NCBI GenBank assembly: GCA_017517815.1
Contig: JAFWYA010000054.1
Location: 1-37,995, forward strand
Length of the DNA stretch: 37,995 bases
Origin: Clostridia bacterium
GTDB taxonomy: Bacteria > Bacillota_A > Clostridia > Christensenellales > Aristaeellaceae
Direction of reading: 5' to 3'
Part shown: in pieces, positions 17,514 through 26,153 of the stretch
Layout of the letters: each line of letters begins with the position of its first letter
Numbering within the stretch: the first letter of the stretch is position 1
Program-made: the position numbers and the translations under genes
The notes under the pieces: generated by a model
The model's database searches: none
Told to the model about the DNA's origin: nothing
The model's input: only the letters and a program-made list of their open reading frames with translations

Positions 17514-18352
17514 CGATTCGCGAAGCTGTTCAGAATGCCGCGCGCCGGCTTGAAGAGGCTGGCGTGCCCGATCCGCGCATTGATGCGCAATGGCTGTTGG
17601 AGCATGTGACCGGTATGAGCCGCATGCAGATGCTTCTTCAGGGTGCAAATGAATTGACCGCCGAGCAGGAGCAGCGTTTGTCGTCGCTCCTGCTTTCGCG
17701 CGCTCAAAGGAAACCGCTGCAGTACCTGCTGGGTACGCAGTATTTTTACGGGCTGGCCTTTCATGTGGACGAGCGTGCCCTCATTCCCCGACAGGAAACC
17801 GAGGGCCTGTGCGAACTGGGCATCCGGCATCTGAAGGAACTTGCAGGCCCGACCAGCGCTTTGGATCTGTGTACCGGCAGCGGAGCGATTGCTGTGACGC
17901 TCAAGCACGAATGTCCGCAGACTGCTGTAACGGCCAGCGACCTGAGTGGGGACGCGCTTTCGCTGGCAAAGCAGAATGCGCAAAGCAATCAGGCGGATGT
18001 GCAGTTTTTGCAGGGCGACCTGTTTGCACCGCTTGAAGGTATGCGGTTTGACCTCATTCTGTCCAATCCGCCCTATATCCGCACGGAGGAATGCAAAACG
18101 CTGCAGCCTGAAGTGATGCAGGAGCCCCTGATGGCGCTGGACGGCGGTGAGGACGGGCTGGAGTTCTACCGCCGCATTTCAGATGGAGCTAAAGCCCATC
18201 TGACGCAGAGGGGAATGATCGCCGTGGAAGCCGGCGATCATGAGGCGCAGGATATTGCGGAATTTTTCCGTGCATCCGGTTTTCATCATGTGCAGATCCA
18301 TAACGACCTTTACGGCATGCCACGCATGGTAAGCGCGCTTGCGGAGGAGTAA
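17510..18352 (+). CDS. prmC: Release factor glutamine methyltransferase PrmC
   Basis: 280-residue SAM-dependent enzyme that N5-methylates the glutamine of the GGQ motif of release factors. An N-terminal helical substrate-binding domain (about 1-85) is followed by the Rossmann methyltransferase domain with [12 protein letters not shown] (118-129) and the catalytic NPPY (186-189). The family IPRQETE motif is at 92-98. Start ATG overlaps the DUF1385 stop, so translation is coupled. Its substrate RF1 is encoded 5 nt downstream. Confidence 0.97.
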   Translation: MTIREAVQNAARRLEEAGVPDPRIDAQWLLEHVTGMSRMQMLLQGANELTAEQEQRLSSLLLSRAQRKPLQYLLGTQYFYGLAFHVDERALIPRQETEGLCELGIRHLKELAGPTSALDLCTGSGAIAVTLKHECPQTAVTASDLSGDALSLAKQNAQSNQADVQFLQGDLFAPLEGMRFDLILSNPPYIRTEECKTLQPEVMQEPLMALDGGEDGLEFYRRISDGAKAHLTQRGMIAVEAGDHEAQDIAEFFRASGFHHVQIHNDLYGMPRMVSALAEE

Positions 18353-18357
18353 ACACG

Positions 18358-19413
18358 ATGTTTGAAAAGTTCGACTGGATGGTGGGCCGCTATCAGGAAC
18401 TGAGCGAGGCGGTCAGCCAGCCGGAGATCATTGCCGATCAGACCAGATGGCAGAAGCTGCTCAAGGAGCATGCTGCGCTGGAGCCTGCCGTGCTGGCATG
18501 GAACGCCTATCAGAAAACGCTGGCGGATATTGAGGGTGCAAAGGAGCTGCTCAGCCAGCCTGACATGGCAGAACTTGCCCAGATGGAGCTGGACGAGCTG
18601 ATTGAAAGCAAGGCGCAGCGGGAGGAAAACCTGAAAATTTTGCTTTTGCCCAAAGACCCGGACGCTGACCGCAACGTTGTGGTGGAAATTCGTCAGGGCG
18701 CGGGCGGCGACGAGGCGGCGTTGTTTGGCGCGCTGCTTCTGCGCATGTATACGCGCTATGCCGAACGCCATGGCTTCCGCGTGGAGCCGGTCAACTACAG
18801 CATGACTGAGCTTGGCGGCGTGAAGGAAGCGGTGTTCAACATCATCGGTTCCGGCGCTTTCAGCAGGCTGAAGTTTGAAAGCGGCGTGCACCGCGTGCAG
18901 CGCGTGCCCACCACCGAAGCCGGAGGACGCATTCATACCTCCACCTGCACCGTGGCGGTGCTGCCAGAGGTGGAGGATGTCGACGTGGTTATCAACCCCG
19001 GCGATCTGCGCATTGATACCTACCGCGCAGGCGGCGCGGGCGGCCAGCATGTTAACCGCACCGATTCCGCCGTGCGCATGACGCATATTCCCACGGGCAT
19101 TGTGGTGCAGTGCCAGAATGAGCGCAGCCAGATCCAGAATCGTGAAATGTGCATGCGTATCCTCAAAAGCCGCCTCTACGATAAATATCGTGAAGAAAAG
19201 GACAGCGAATACGCCGCCAACCGCCGCGGCCAGATCGGCACCGGCGACCGCAGCGAGCGCATCCGCACCTACAATTTCCCGCAGGGACGTGTGACCGATC
19301 ATCGCATCGGCCTGACCCTGTATAAAATCGACGGCGTGCTCGACGGCGATCTGGACGAAGTCATCGACGCGCTGCTGTTGGCCGAACAGGCTGAAAAGCT
19401 CAAGGAGCTGTAA
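18358..19413 (+). CDS. prfA: Peptide chain release factor 1
   Basis: 351-residue RF1 recognising UAA and UAG. The GGQ motif is at 228-230 ([19 protein letters not shown]). The codon-recognition tripeptide region reads [17 protein letters not shown], i.e. a P-x-T motif (184-186), which is RF1-type and not the SPF of RF2. Its substrate relation with PrmC and the 5-nt spacing make a textbook functional pair. The upstream ribosome binding site is GCGGAGGAG. Confidence 0.97.
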   Translation: MFEKFDWMVGRYQELSEAVSQPEIIADQTRWQKLLKEHAALEPAVLAWNAYQKTLADIEGAKELLSQPDMAELAQMELDELIESKAQREENLKILLLPKDPDADRNVVVEIRQGAGGDEAALFGALLLRMYTRYAERHGFRVEPVNYSMTELGGVKEAVFNIIGSGAFSRLKFESGVHRVQRVPTTEAGGRIHTSTCTVAVLPEVEDVDVVINPGDLRIDTYRAGGAGGQHVNRTDSAVRMTHIPTGIVVQCQNERSQIQNREMCMRILKSRLYDKYREEKDSEYAANRRGQIGTGDRSERIRTYNFPQGRVTDHRIGLTLYKIDGVLDGDLDEVIDALLLAEQAEKLKEL

Positions 19414-19416
19414 AAA

Positions 19417-20469
19417 ATGATCACAAAAGTACTTCTTCCCACGCAGGAAGCCATTGAAGAAGCGGCGCAGGTGCTGCGCAACGGCGGCTTGGTGGGCATT
19501 CCCACGGAAACGGTATATGGTCTTGGTGCAAACGCGCTGGATGCAGAGGCGGTCAAGGGCATTTTTGCTGCAAAGGGCCGACCGGCGGATAACCCGCTCA
19601 TTGTGCATGTGGCGCAGCTTTCCGATGCTGAACCGCTGTGTTACATCAGCGACGACGTGCGCAGGTTGGCGGAACGTTTTTGTCCGGGGCCGCTTACCAT
19701 CATTATGCCGCGCAAGGATTGCGTGCCGGATGTGGTGACGGCAGGGCTGGACACGGTAGCTGTACGCATTCCGTCCCATCCGGTGGCTCAGCAGCTGCTG
19801 CGCGCCTGCGGCGTGCCGGTAGCTGCGCCCAGCGCCAATACGTCCGGCAAGCCCAGCCCCACGACGGCCCAGCATGTGTACCATGACATGAACGGTAAGC
19901 TGCCGGTCATTCTGGACGGCGGCGAATGCCAGGTGGGCCTGGAAAGCACGGTCATCACCATGGCGGGCGACATGCCTACGGTACTGCGTCCCGGCGGCGT
20001 GACCCCGGAAATGCTTCTGGAGGTTCTGCCGGAGGTGCGCGTGGCCGACAGCGTGCTGCGGCCGCTCCGGCAGGGCGAGAAGGCGCTGTCTCCCGGAATG
20101 ATGTACAAGCACTATGCGCCCGGCGGCGTGCTGACGATGGTGGATGGCATGCAGACCAATGTGGAAAGCTGCTGCCTGAAGCTGTATGCGCAGGCTGTGG
20201 AGGCCGGTAAAACCGCCCGCATTCTGGCATTTGAAGAACACCTGCCCGCTTATGCACAGGCGCAGGCGCTTTCCATCGGCCGGCTCAGCGAGCCGGAAAC
20301 GGTCAGCCACAGACTGTTTGCCTTGCTGCGCGAACTGGATGAAGCCGGGATCGACGTGATGTTCAGCGAGGTGCTGCCTGCCGAAGGACTGGGTCTGGCC
20401 ATCATGAACCGTCTCAGCCGTGCAGCAGGCTTCCGCACCATCAACGCTGACGAGGAGGCTGGAAAGTAA
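19417..20469 (+). CDS. L-threonylcarbamoyladenylate synthase, Sua5 type
   Basis: 350 residues. The YrdC/TsaC domain (about 1-205) makes threonylcarbamoyl-AMP from threonine, bicarbonate and ATP for the t6A37 modification of ANN-decoding tRNAs. Motifs include GIPTETVYGLGANA (27-40), KGRPADNPL (53-61) and APSANTSGKPSPT (137-149). The linker SPGMMYKHYAP (225-235) and the C-terminal Sua5 domain show the long Sua5 form (YwlC-like), not the short TsaC. The ribosome binding site AAGGAG lies within the last codons of prfA. Confidence 0.95.
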   Translation: MITKVLLPTQEAIEEAAQVLRNGGLVGIPTETVYGLGANALDAEAVKGIFAAKGRPADNPLIVHVAQLSDAEPLCYISDDVRRLAERFCPGPLTIIMPRKDCVPDVVTAGLDTVAVRIPSHPVAQQLLRACGVPVAAPSANTSGKPSPTTAQHVYHDMNGKLPVILDGGECQVGLESTVITMAGDMPTVLRPGGVTPEMLLEVLPEVRVADSVLRPLRQGEKALSPGMMYKHYAPGGVLTMVDGMQTNVESCCLKLYAQAVEAGKTARILAFEEHLPAYAQAQALSIGRLSEPETVSHRLFALLRELDEAGIDVMFSEVLPAEGLGLAIMNRLSRAAGFRTINADEEAGK

Positions 20470-20960
20470 TGCCCATTCCCGGAATTGTCCAGCCGGATAT
20501 TCTGCCGGTAGACAACGAACTGCGTCTGCGCAGGTTTGACGGCGTATTTGATTTTGCGCTTGCCTGGTATCAGGATTCGGAAATAGTGTATATGGTGGAT
20601 GGTGTGCGTACGCCTTATACCACCGAAAAGCTGGAACGAATGTACCGCTATCTGGATCAGAAGGGCGAACTGTATTGGATCGAAACGCTTGAAAACGGAC
20701 GCTTCATTCCCATCGGGGATGTGACCTTCTGGCAGGAGGACATGCCCATCGTGATCGGGGAACCGGCATATCGCGGAAAAGGCGTTGGCAGACGGGTTGT
20801 CCGTGCGCTTGCGCAGCGCGGAAAAACGCTTGGTTATGACAAGGTATACGTCGATTCGATCTATCCTTACAACAAAGCCTCTCAGCACTGCTTTGAGACA
20901 GCGGGTTTTAAACCCTGCAAGCAGACAGAGTCCGGCATCAGCTATGTGCTGGAACTGTAA
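20469..20960 (+). CDS. GNAT-family N-acetyltransferase
   Basis: 163-residue GNAT protein with acetyl-CoA motif EPAYRGKGVGRRVVRALAQRG and C-terminal YPYNKASQHCFETAGFKP. The A of its ATG is the last base of the Sua5 stop (TAATG), with GAGGAGG about 10 nt upstream, so it is translationally coupled to Sua5. It is not obviously RimI, although the position after prfA and Sua5 makes a ribosome- or tRNA-related role conceivable. The substrate is unknown. Confidence 0.88.
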   Translation: MPIPGIVQPDILPVDNELRLRRFDGVFDFALAWYQDSEIVYMVDGVRTPYTTEKLERMYRYLDQKGELYWIETLENGRFIPIGDVTFWQEDMPIVIGEPAYRGKGVGRRVVRALAQRGKTLGYDKVYVDSIYPYNKASQHCFETAGFKPCKQTESGISYVLEL

Positions 20961-20998
20961 AAAACGACCCGTCAGTTATTGACTGACGGGTCGTTTTT
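20960..20998. terminator. Bidirectional terminator between convergent genes
   Basis: Perfect 13-bp stem ACGACCCGTCAGT / ACTGACGGGTCGT with TATTG loop, A-run before and T-run after. It closes the prfA operon and the opposing aldo/keto reductase gene. Confidence 0.96.
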
Positions 20999-21010
20999 GA
21001 TGCGTTGCTA

Positions 21011-22144
21011 TTACAGCGCGCCCAGCACGCCTTCCACCTTTTTGAGCAGTTCGCGCACCTTCAGATGCTGAGGGCATTTGCGCTCGCAGTAGCCGCAGTT
21101 GATGCAGGCGTCAGAGGTCACGCCGGGGTTCTTTTCATCGTTGACGTAGTTGTCAAAGGTCTTTTTGGCCAGTTCGCTCAGACCATATACGTTGTGATAG
21201 GTATAGGCCTGGAAGAGCTTCGGGATGTTGATGCCCTTGGGGCAGGGCTGGCAGTAGCCGCAGCCGGTGCAGTAGAGTTCGGAGAACTTCTTCAGGTTTT
21301 CAAGGCTTTCGCCCACTTCGCGCCATTCCTTTTCGGTCATGGGGTTTTCAAGCGAAGCCACGGCAGCGTTCTGATCGACCATTTCACAGCTCTGCATGCC
21401 GCTGAGCGCGCAGCTTACGCCGGGGTTGCCCAGCACGAAGCGCAGGGCCAGTTCGTAGGTGTTCAGATTTTCGCCGCCCAGCTTCTTCACCAGCTCAGTC
21501 GGCGCAGCCAGACGGCCGCCGCCCACGGGGCCCATGATCACAACGCCCAGACCCTTGCTGGCGGCGTACTGGATCATTTCTTCGTTGGCGCGGTCCAGCA
21601 GGTTGTACTGCACCAGCATGGTTTCCATCTGCGGTGCGGTATCGATGATGTGCTTGAGTGCCTCGGGCTTGTCATGGAACGAGAAGGAGATGTGGCGGAT
21701 TTTGCCTTCGGCCTTCAGCTTTTCGGCTTCTTCCAGCAGGCCAAGACCAACGACCGTTTCGTCAAAACGCTTGGCGTTGAGAGACCAGAAGTGATAGAAG
21801 TCCACATAGTCGGTGTCCAGCTTGGACAGGCTCAGCTCCAGCGTTTTGCGGAAATCCTCGCGGCACTTGATGTTTTCCATGGGGCACTTGGTGGAAATAT
21901 ACACCTTGTCGCGGATGGGCTTGAGCGCCTTGCCGACGGCGATCTCGCTGTTGCTGTGGCAGTAGAAAAGAGCGGTATCAAAGTAGTTGACGCCCAGATC
22001 ATAGGCGTGGCGCAGCATTTCGTTGGTATGCTCCTGGTCGACGATGAAGCTGCCGTCGGGCTGTTCGATTTCCTTCAAACGCATGCAGCCAAAGCCGAGA
22101 GCGGAGATATTCACGCCGGTGTTGCCGAACTTGCGGTATTGCAT
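21011..22144 (-). CDS. Aldo/keto reductase with C-terminal 4Fe-4S domain
   Basis: 377 residues. The N-terminal barrel carries the AKR catalytic tetrad: Asp56 and Tyr61 (YFDTALFY), Lys86 (ISTKCP) and His118 (FYHFW). The C-terminal third has two cluster motifs: CTGCGYCQPCP (Cys292, 295, 298, 301) and CINCGYCERKCP (Cys347, 350, 353, 357). This ferredoxin-like AKR group is common in anaerobes; the substrate and electron donor are unknown. The ATG at 22144 is preferred over one six codons earlier because GGGGAGGA lies between them, about 9 nt from the chosen start. Confidence 0.93.
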   Translation of the reverse strand: MQYRKFGNTGVNISALGFGCMRLKEIEQPDGSFIVDQEHTNEMLRHAYDLGVNYFDTALFYCHSNSEIAVGKALKPIRDKVYISTKCPMENIKCREDFRKTLELSLSKLDTDYVDFYHFWSLNAKRFDETVVGLGLLEEAEKLKAEGKIRHISFSFHDKPEALKHIIDTAPQMETMLVQYNLLDRANEEMIQYAASKGLGVVIMGPVGGGRLAAPTELVKKLGGENLNTYELALRFVLGNPGVSCALSGMQSCEMVDQNAAVASLENPMTEKEWREVGESLENLKKFSELYCTGCGYCQPCPKGINIPKLFQAYTYHNVYGLSELAKKTFDNYVNDEKNPGVTSDACINCGYCERKCPQHLKVRELLKKVEGVLGAL

Positions 22145-22183
22145 AACAGTGTTCCTCCCCAAAATAACAGATCGATTGCATAC

Positions 22184-22212
22184 AGTTTATTATATCCTGT
22201 GCAAAAAGGCAA
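22184..22212 (-). promoter_or_regulatory. Promoter for the aldo/keto reductase
   Basis: Minus-strand -35 TTGCCT (22207-22212), 17-nt spacer, -10 TAAACT (22184-22189). An overlapping perfect TATAAT (22189-22194) has poorer -35 spacing, so the exact -10 is uncertain. Confidence 0.55.
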
Positions 22213-22224
22213 GCCCTGCGGCAG

Positions 22225-22254
22225 GTGACAAATGAACTTCAAATGTGGTATACT
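22225..22254 (+). promoter_or_regulatory. Promoter for the phosphatase-QueG-nuclease operon
   Basis: -35 GTGACA (22225-22230), 18-nt spacer, -10 TATACT (22249-22254), 43 nt before the ATG. Confidence 0.65.
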
Positions 22255-22297
22255 GTCATCAACCGATCAGTTTGATACAATCGTATGGAGGCATACC

Positions 22298-22720
22298 ATG
22301 AAAACGGTTTTGTTTGTCTGTACGGGCAATACCTGCCGCAGCCCCATGGCCGAATGCATGCTGCGGGCCATGACCGCCGAAAAGGATGTGCGCGTGCTGT
22401 CAGCCGGCGTCTGGGCGGTGAGCGGCGCGCCCGCATCGCAGGGTGCTCTCCGGGCCATGCAAAGGCGCGGACTATCGCTGGCGGATCATCGCTCGCGTGC
22501 TGTTACGGGCGCTCTGCTGGAAAGGGTCGATCTGGTCATCGGCATGAGCCAGAGCCATATCGATCAGCTGCAGGCCATTTATCCGGCCTGCAAGACACCC
22601 ATGCGCGCCTTTGACGATCCGCCGGTGAGCGATCCTTACGGCGGCGATGATGCTGCCTACGAGCGTGCCGCCTGTGATATTGCACGCCAGCTTCCTGCTC
22701 TCTTGGAGGAACTGCAATGA
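22298..22720 (+). CDS. Low-molecular-weight phosphatase, predicted protein-arginine phosphatase (YwlE-like)
   Basis: 140-residue LMW phosphatase. The P-loop CTGNTCRS has the nucleophile Cys8, Arg14 and, notably, Thr12. In Bacillus YwlE this threonine selects phospho-arginine, whereas LMW tyrosine phosphatases usually have isoleucine (CxGNICRS). The general acid Asp112 is in SDPYGG, also YwlE-like. The predicted role is to reverse McsB arginine phosphorylation. The ATG at 22298 has GGAGG 7 nt upstream. The stop overlaps the next start (ATGA). Confidence 0.88.
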   Translation: MKTVLFVCTGNTCRSPMAECMLRAMTAEKDVRVLSAGVWAVSGAPASQGALRAMQRRGLSLADHRSRAVTGALLERVDLVIGMSQSHIDQLQAIYPACKTPMRAFDDPPVSDPYGGDDAAYERAACDIARQLPALLEELQ

Positions 22721-23610
22721 AGGACTGGGATGCAATTGCACGAAAAAACGGTTTTCGTGCGGCAACGCTGCCTGTTTTCCGCCTGAAGAATGTTGCCCGG
22801 CGCATTCGGGATTTTGCGCAGCAGAACGAACTGAATGGATTCCAAAACTGGATTGTGAATGAAATGTACCAGTTTACTCCGCCGGATGAGGCCTGTCAGT
22901 CGGTGCTGATCGTGGCGGTCCCGTTTGCGTTGTGGGCGAATGTGCGCTTTGCGCTGGATGGGCGGACATACGAATTGCGCTGCCCGGTCAGTGCGGATAT
23001 GGCCAAAGCCCGCAGGATGGTAGAGGAAAATGCCTCGCACATATGGGATGCGGGCGCGCTGCCGTTCAAGCGCATCGCCGTGCACAGTGGACTGGCCAAA
23101 TACGGACGCAACAACGTTACTTATGTGGACGGACTTGGCAGCGCGGTCAGCTACTGGTGCTGGTATCTGGACGAGCCCTGCACTGACAGCTGGACGGATG
23201 ACATCCTTGCGCCTGCATGCAGCGGATGCGGAAAATGCATTCAGGCCTGTCCGACAGGAGCCATCCGGCCCGACCGCTTTCTCATTGATAATTTGAGGTG
23301 CCTCAGCTGCCACAATGAATCGCCCGCGCCGCTGCCGGACTGGCTGCCTGCGGATGTGCATCACACCCTTTACGACTGCCTGCGCTGTCAGGAAAACTGC
23401 CCCATGAACCGCGGCATTCTTGTCGAAGATGGGGGAGAATTCACAGAGGAGGAAACCCAAAAACTTCTCAGTGGCGACGACATTGATACTTTTTCTGAAC
23501 CCACACAGGCGCGGCTGCGCCATCTGGGCATTGACCAGTGGTATGCCGCCATCCCGCGCAACCTGCAGCTGTTGATTGCGCAAAAGAAAAAAGGAGGAGA
23601 ATCTGCGTGA
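22717..23610 (+). CDS. QueG-like double 4Fe-4S protein
   Basis: 297 residues related to epoxyqueuosine reductase. The middle motif FKRIAVHSGLAKYGRNNVTYVDGLGS corresponds to the QueG signature region. Two 4Fe-4S clusters are predicted from CSGCGKCIQACP (Cys168, 171, 174, 178) and the set Cys195, 198, 221, 224 and 228 (CLSC, CLRCQENCP). The C-terminal HEAT-like extension of some QueG proteins is absent. True queuosine synthesis is uncertain because the family includes uncharacterised QueG-like reductases and no other que gene is nearby. It overlaps both neighbours by 4 nt. Confidence 0.82.
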   Translation: MKDWDAIARKNGFRAATLPVFRLKNVARRIRDFAQQNELNGFQNWIVNEMYQFTPPDEACQSVLIVAVPFALWANVRFALDGRTYELRCPVSADMAKARRMVEENASHIWDAGALPFKRIAVHSGLAKYGRNNVTYVDGLGSAVSYWCWYLDEPCTDSWTDDILAPACSGCGKCIQACPTGAIRPDRFLIDNLRCLSCHNESPAPLPDWLPADVHHTLYDCLRCQENCPMNRGILVEDGGEFTEEETQKLLSGDDIDTFSEPTQARLRHLGIDQWYAAIPRNLQLLIAQKKKGGESA

Positions 23611-25295
23611 AGATCACATTTCTGGGCGCTGCGCGCGAGGTGACCGGCAGCCGTTTTCTGCTGGAGGCCTGCGGCAAAAACATCATGGTGGACTACGGCA
23701 TGGAGCAGGGCGTCAATTTGTTTGAAAACGCTCCTCTGCCCATTCTGGAAAGCGAGATCGACTATGTGCTGCTGACCCATGCGCATATCGACCACAGCGG
23801 TTATCTGCCGCTTTTGTACAAAAATGGTTTCCGGGGTGAGATCTATACCACGGAAACGACGTCCGATCTTTGTAAAATCATGATGCTGGATTCGGCGCAT
23901 ATTCAGGAAAGCGACGCTGAGTGGAAGACCCGCAAGAACGAGCGCAAGGGACTGCCGCCGGTGGAGCCCATCTATACGCAGGAGCACGCCCTGCGCACCC
24001 ATGAGCTGTTCCGCTCCTGCCGCTACGGGCAGACGATTGAATTGTGCCCGGGCATTTCCGTGCGCATGGTGGATGTGGGCCATCTGATGGGATCTGCCTC
24101 CATCGAAGTGAGCATTCATGAAGACGGTCAGGAAAAGGTGATCGTCTTTTCCGGCGACATCGGCAACATCAACCAGCCGCTTCTGCGCGACCCGCAGTAC
24201 CTGCAGAAGGCCGATTTTGTGGTGATGGAATCAACCTACGGCGACCGCAGTCACGGCGATGTGCAGCCGGATTATGTGGGATCGCTCACCAAAACGCTGC
24301 AGCAGACCTTTGACCGCGGCGGCAATGTGATTATTCCCAGCTTTGCAGTGGGCCGCACACAGGAAATGCTGTATTTCATCCGTGAAATCAAGCAGAAGGG
24401 CCTGGTCAAGGGCCATGACGGTTTCCGCGTGTATGTGGACAGCCCGCTTGGCATTGAGGCGACCCACATCTTCAACGAAAATACGCTTGAATGTGCGGAT
24501 GAAGATACGGCTGAGCTTATCCGTCAGGGGGTCAACCCCATTTCCTTTGACGGGCTGGTCATTGCCCGTACGGCGGACGAGAGCAAGCTCATCAACGAAG
24601 ACGCCGAGCCCAAGGTCATCATCTCTGCCAGCGGCATGTGCGACGCGGGCCGTGTGCGTCATCATCTGAAGCATAACCTGTGGCGGCCGGAAAGTACGGT
24701 GCTGTTTGTGGGTTATCAGAGTGTGGGTACGCTGGGCCGCAGCCTTGTGGACGGAGCCAGGAAGGTCAAGCTGTTTGGCGAAACCATTCAGGTGGCTGCG
24801 AGCATTGAACAGCTGGCCGGCAAGAGCGGCCACGCTGACAATCGCGGACTGATCAAATGGGTGTCCAGCTTTGATCCCAAACCGCAGCATGTGTTTGTGG
24901 TGCACGGCGACGATGAAGTGGCCGGTATCTTTGCTGACCGCCTTGTTAATGAGCTTGGCATGAGCGCCCATGCCCCGTATAACGGCGAAAGCTGGAGCCT
25001 GACGCCGCTTGAGCAGCTGCGCGAGGGCAACAAGGTTCGCCTGAAGAAGCCTGCTAAAGAAGCTGCCGCCATGGATACGCTGCCCCAGAAGCAGCCGCCC
25101 AGAAATCACAAACAGGTACAGCAGACCAAACCGGCTGTCAAGGCGGATGTGGACCGCTCCAGTGCTTACGGCCAGCTGCTGACGGCCGGCGAAAAGCTGA
25201 TGAATCTCATCAACCGCATGGAAAGAGGCAGCGCTGGCAACCAGCATAAGCTCACCAAGCAGATCCATCAGCTGATCCGCAGGTTCAACCGCTGA
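23607..25295 (+). CDS. Beta-CASP metallo-beta-lactamase-fold RNA nuclease (COG1236)
   Basis: 562-residue protein of the Ysh1/COG1236 group. The zinc motif THAHIDHSGYLP (His58, His60, Asp62, His63) is followed by DVGHLMGSASIEV, FSGDIGN, ESTYGDRSH, the beta-CASP region with SASGMCDAGRVRHHL, and GKSGHADNRGL. The last ~110 residues are a Lys/Gln/Pro-rich linker and a basic helical tail, possibly RNA-binding. The start is GTG at 23607 (GGAGGAG 7 nt upstream; GTGA overlaps the QueG-like stop). The family members are RNA exo/endonucleases; the target is unknown. Confidence 0.9.
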   Translation: MKITFLGAAREVTGSRFLLEACGKNIMVDYGMEQGVNLFENAPLPILESEIDYVLLTHAHIDHSGYLPLLYKNGFRGEIYTTETTSDLCKIMMLDSAHIQESDAEWKTRKNERKGLPPVEPIYTQEHALRTHELFRSCRYGQTIELCPGISVRMVDVGHLMGSASIEVSIHEDGQEKVIVFSGDIGNINQPLLRDPQYLQKADFVVMESTYGDRSHGDVQPDYVGSLTKTLQQTFDRGGNVIIPSFAVGRTQEMLYFIREIKQKGLVKGHDGFRVYVDSPLGIEATHIFNENTLECADEDTAELIRQGVNPISFDGLVIARTADESKLINEDAEPKVIISASGMCDAGRVRHHLKHNLWRPESTVLFVGYQSVGTLGRSLVDGARKVKLFGETIQVAASIEQLAGKSGHADNRGLIKWVSSFDPKPQHVFVVHGDDEVAGIFADRLVNELGMSAHAPYNGESWSLTPLEQLREGNKVRLKKPAKEAAAMDTLPQKQPPRNHKQVQQTKPAVKADVDRSSAYGQLLTAGEKLMNLINRMERGSAGNQHKLTKQIHQLIRRFNR

Positions 25296-25313
25296 TAAAA
25301 CAGAAAAAGCAGG

Positions 25314-25335
25314 AGGGCCGCTTGCGGCCCTTTTT
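25314..25335 (+). terminator. Terminator of the phosphatase-QueG-nuclease operon
   Basis: AGGGCCG - CTTG - CGGCCCT followed by TTTTT. Confidence 0.9.
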
Positions 25336-25341
25336 GCATTC

Positions 25342-25370
25342 TTGCGCGCAGGCATGAACCGTGATACAAT
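25342..25370 (+). promoter_or_regulatory. Promoter for purC and following genes
   Basis: -35 TTGCGC (25342-25347), 17-nt spacer, -10 TACAAT (25365-25370). Only about 40 nt separate it from the ATG, which leaves no room for a purine riboswitch. Confidence 0.65.
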
Positions 25371-25415
25371 AGAAAGCGAACCTATTTGAAGCTTAGAAAG
25401 CCAGAGGGAGTTTGC

Positions 25416-26153
25416 ATGAGCGAAATTACCACCATGATTGCCGAGGGTAAGGGCAAGCGCCTGTACGCCACTGAAAATCCGGACGAAGCCGTCGTTTATT
25501 ACCGCGACGAAACGTTTGCGTTCAACGGTCTCAAGCGCGGCCGCATTATCGGCAAGGGCGAGATCAACAATCTGATCTGTGAATATATTTTTACCCTGCT
25601 GACCGAAAAGGGCGTGCCCAACCACTTTATCAAACGCATCGACAACCGTTGCTCACTGGTCAGGCGGGTGGAGATCATCCCCTTCACGGTCACTGTGCGC
25701 AACATTGCCGCAGGCAGCCTGGCCAAGCGCATTGGCTATCCGGACGGAACCAAGCTGCAAAACACCGTGATCGAGTTCAACCTGAAGGACCCTGAACTTT
25801 CGGAAAACATCGTCAATCACACTCATATCACCGCCATGGGCCTGGCCACGCTGGAGGAGATCGGCCGCATGGAGGAACTGAGCCTGAAGGTCAACGAAAT
25901 TGTGCGCGAGTGCATGCAGGACATCAACATCGAACTGGTCGACTTCAAGCTGGAGTTTGGCCGCTATAAGGGAGAGATCCTGCTGGCGGATGAAGTGTCG
26001 CCCGACAACTGCCGTTTCTGGGACGCCAGCACCCACGAGCCCATGGATCTGGACCGTTTCCGTCATGATCTGGGCGATGTGGCGGAGGCCTATCAGGACA
26101 TTCTGCACAGGCTTACGGGCAATGTGCTCAAAAATACCGAGGGGGAAGAGTAA
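25416..26153 (+). CDS. purC: Phosphoribosylaminoimidazole-succinocarboxamide synthase
   Basis: 245-residue SAICAR synthase, the enzyme of purine biosynthesis joining CAIR and aspartate with ATP. Motifs are AEGKGKRLY (nucleotide-binding), RDETFAFNGLKRG, IPFTVTVRNIAAGSL and ILLADEVSPDNCRFWD. The start ATG at 25416 has GAGGGAG 8 nt upstream; the upstream in-frame extension is not conserved. No other pur gene is adjacent; capE follows immediately after the TAA. Confidence 0.96.
   Translation: MSEITTMIAEGKGKRLYATENPDEAVVYYRDETFAFNGLKRGRIIGKGEINNLICEYIFTLLTEKGVPNHFIKRIDNRCSLVRRVEIIPFTVTVRNIAAGSLAKRIGYPDGTKLQNTVIEFNLKDPELSENIVNHTHITAMGLATLEEIGRMEELSLKVNEIVRECMQDINIELVDFKLEFGRYKGEILLADEVSPDNCRFWDASTHEPMDLDRFRHDLGDVAEAYQDILHRLTGNVLKNTEGEE

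Noticed and set aside
18358..19413. Release factor 2 (prfB)
   Set aside because: The recognition motif is P-x-T, not SPF, and there is no internal frameshift site near codon 25.
21005..22228. 407-codon plus-strand frame opposite the aldo/keto reductase
   Set aside because: The minus strand has the full AKR tetrad and two Fe-S motifs; the plus frame has none.
25336..25415. Purine riboswitch upstream of purC
   Set aside because: The promoter lies about 45 bp before the start codon, which leaves no space for the aptamer, and the aptamer core is not present.
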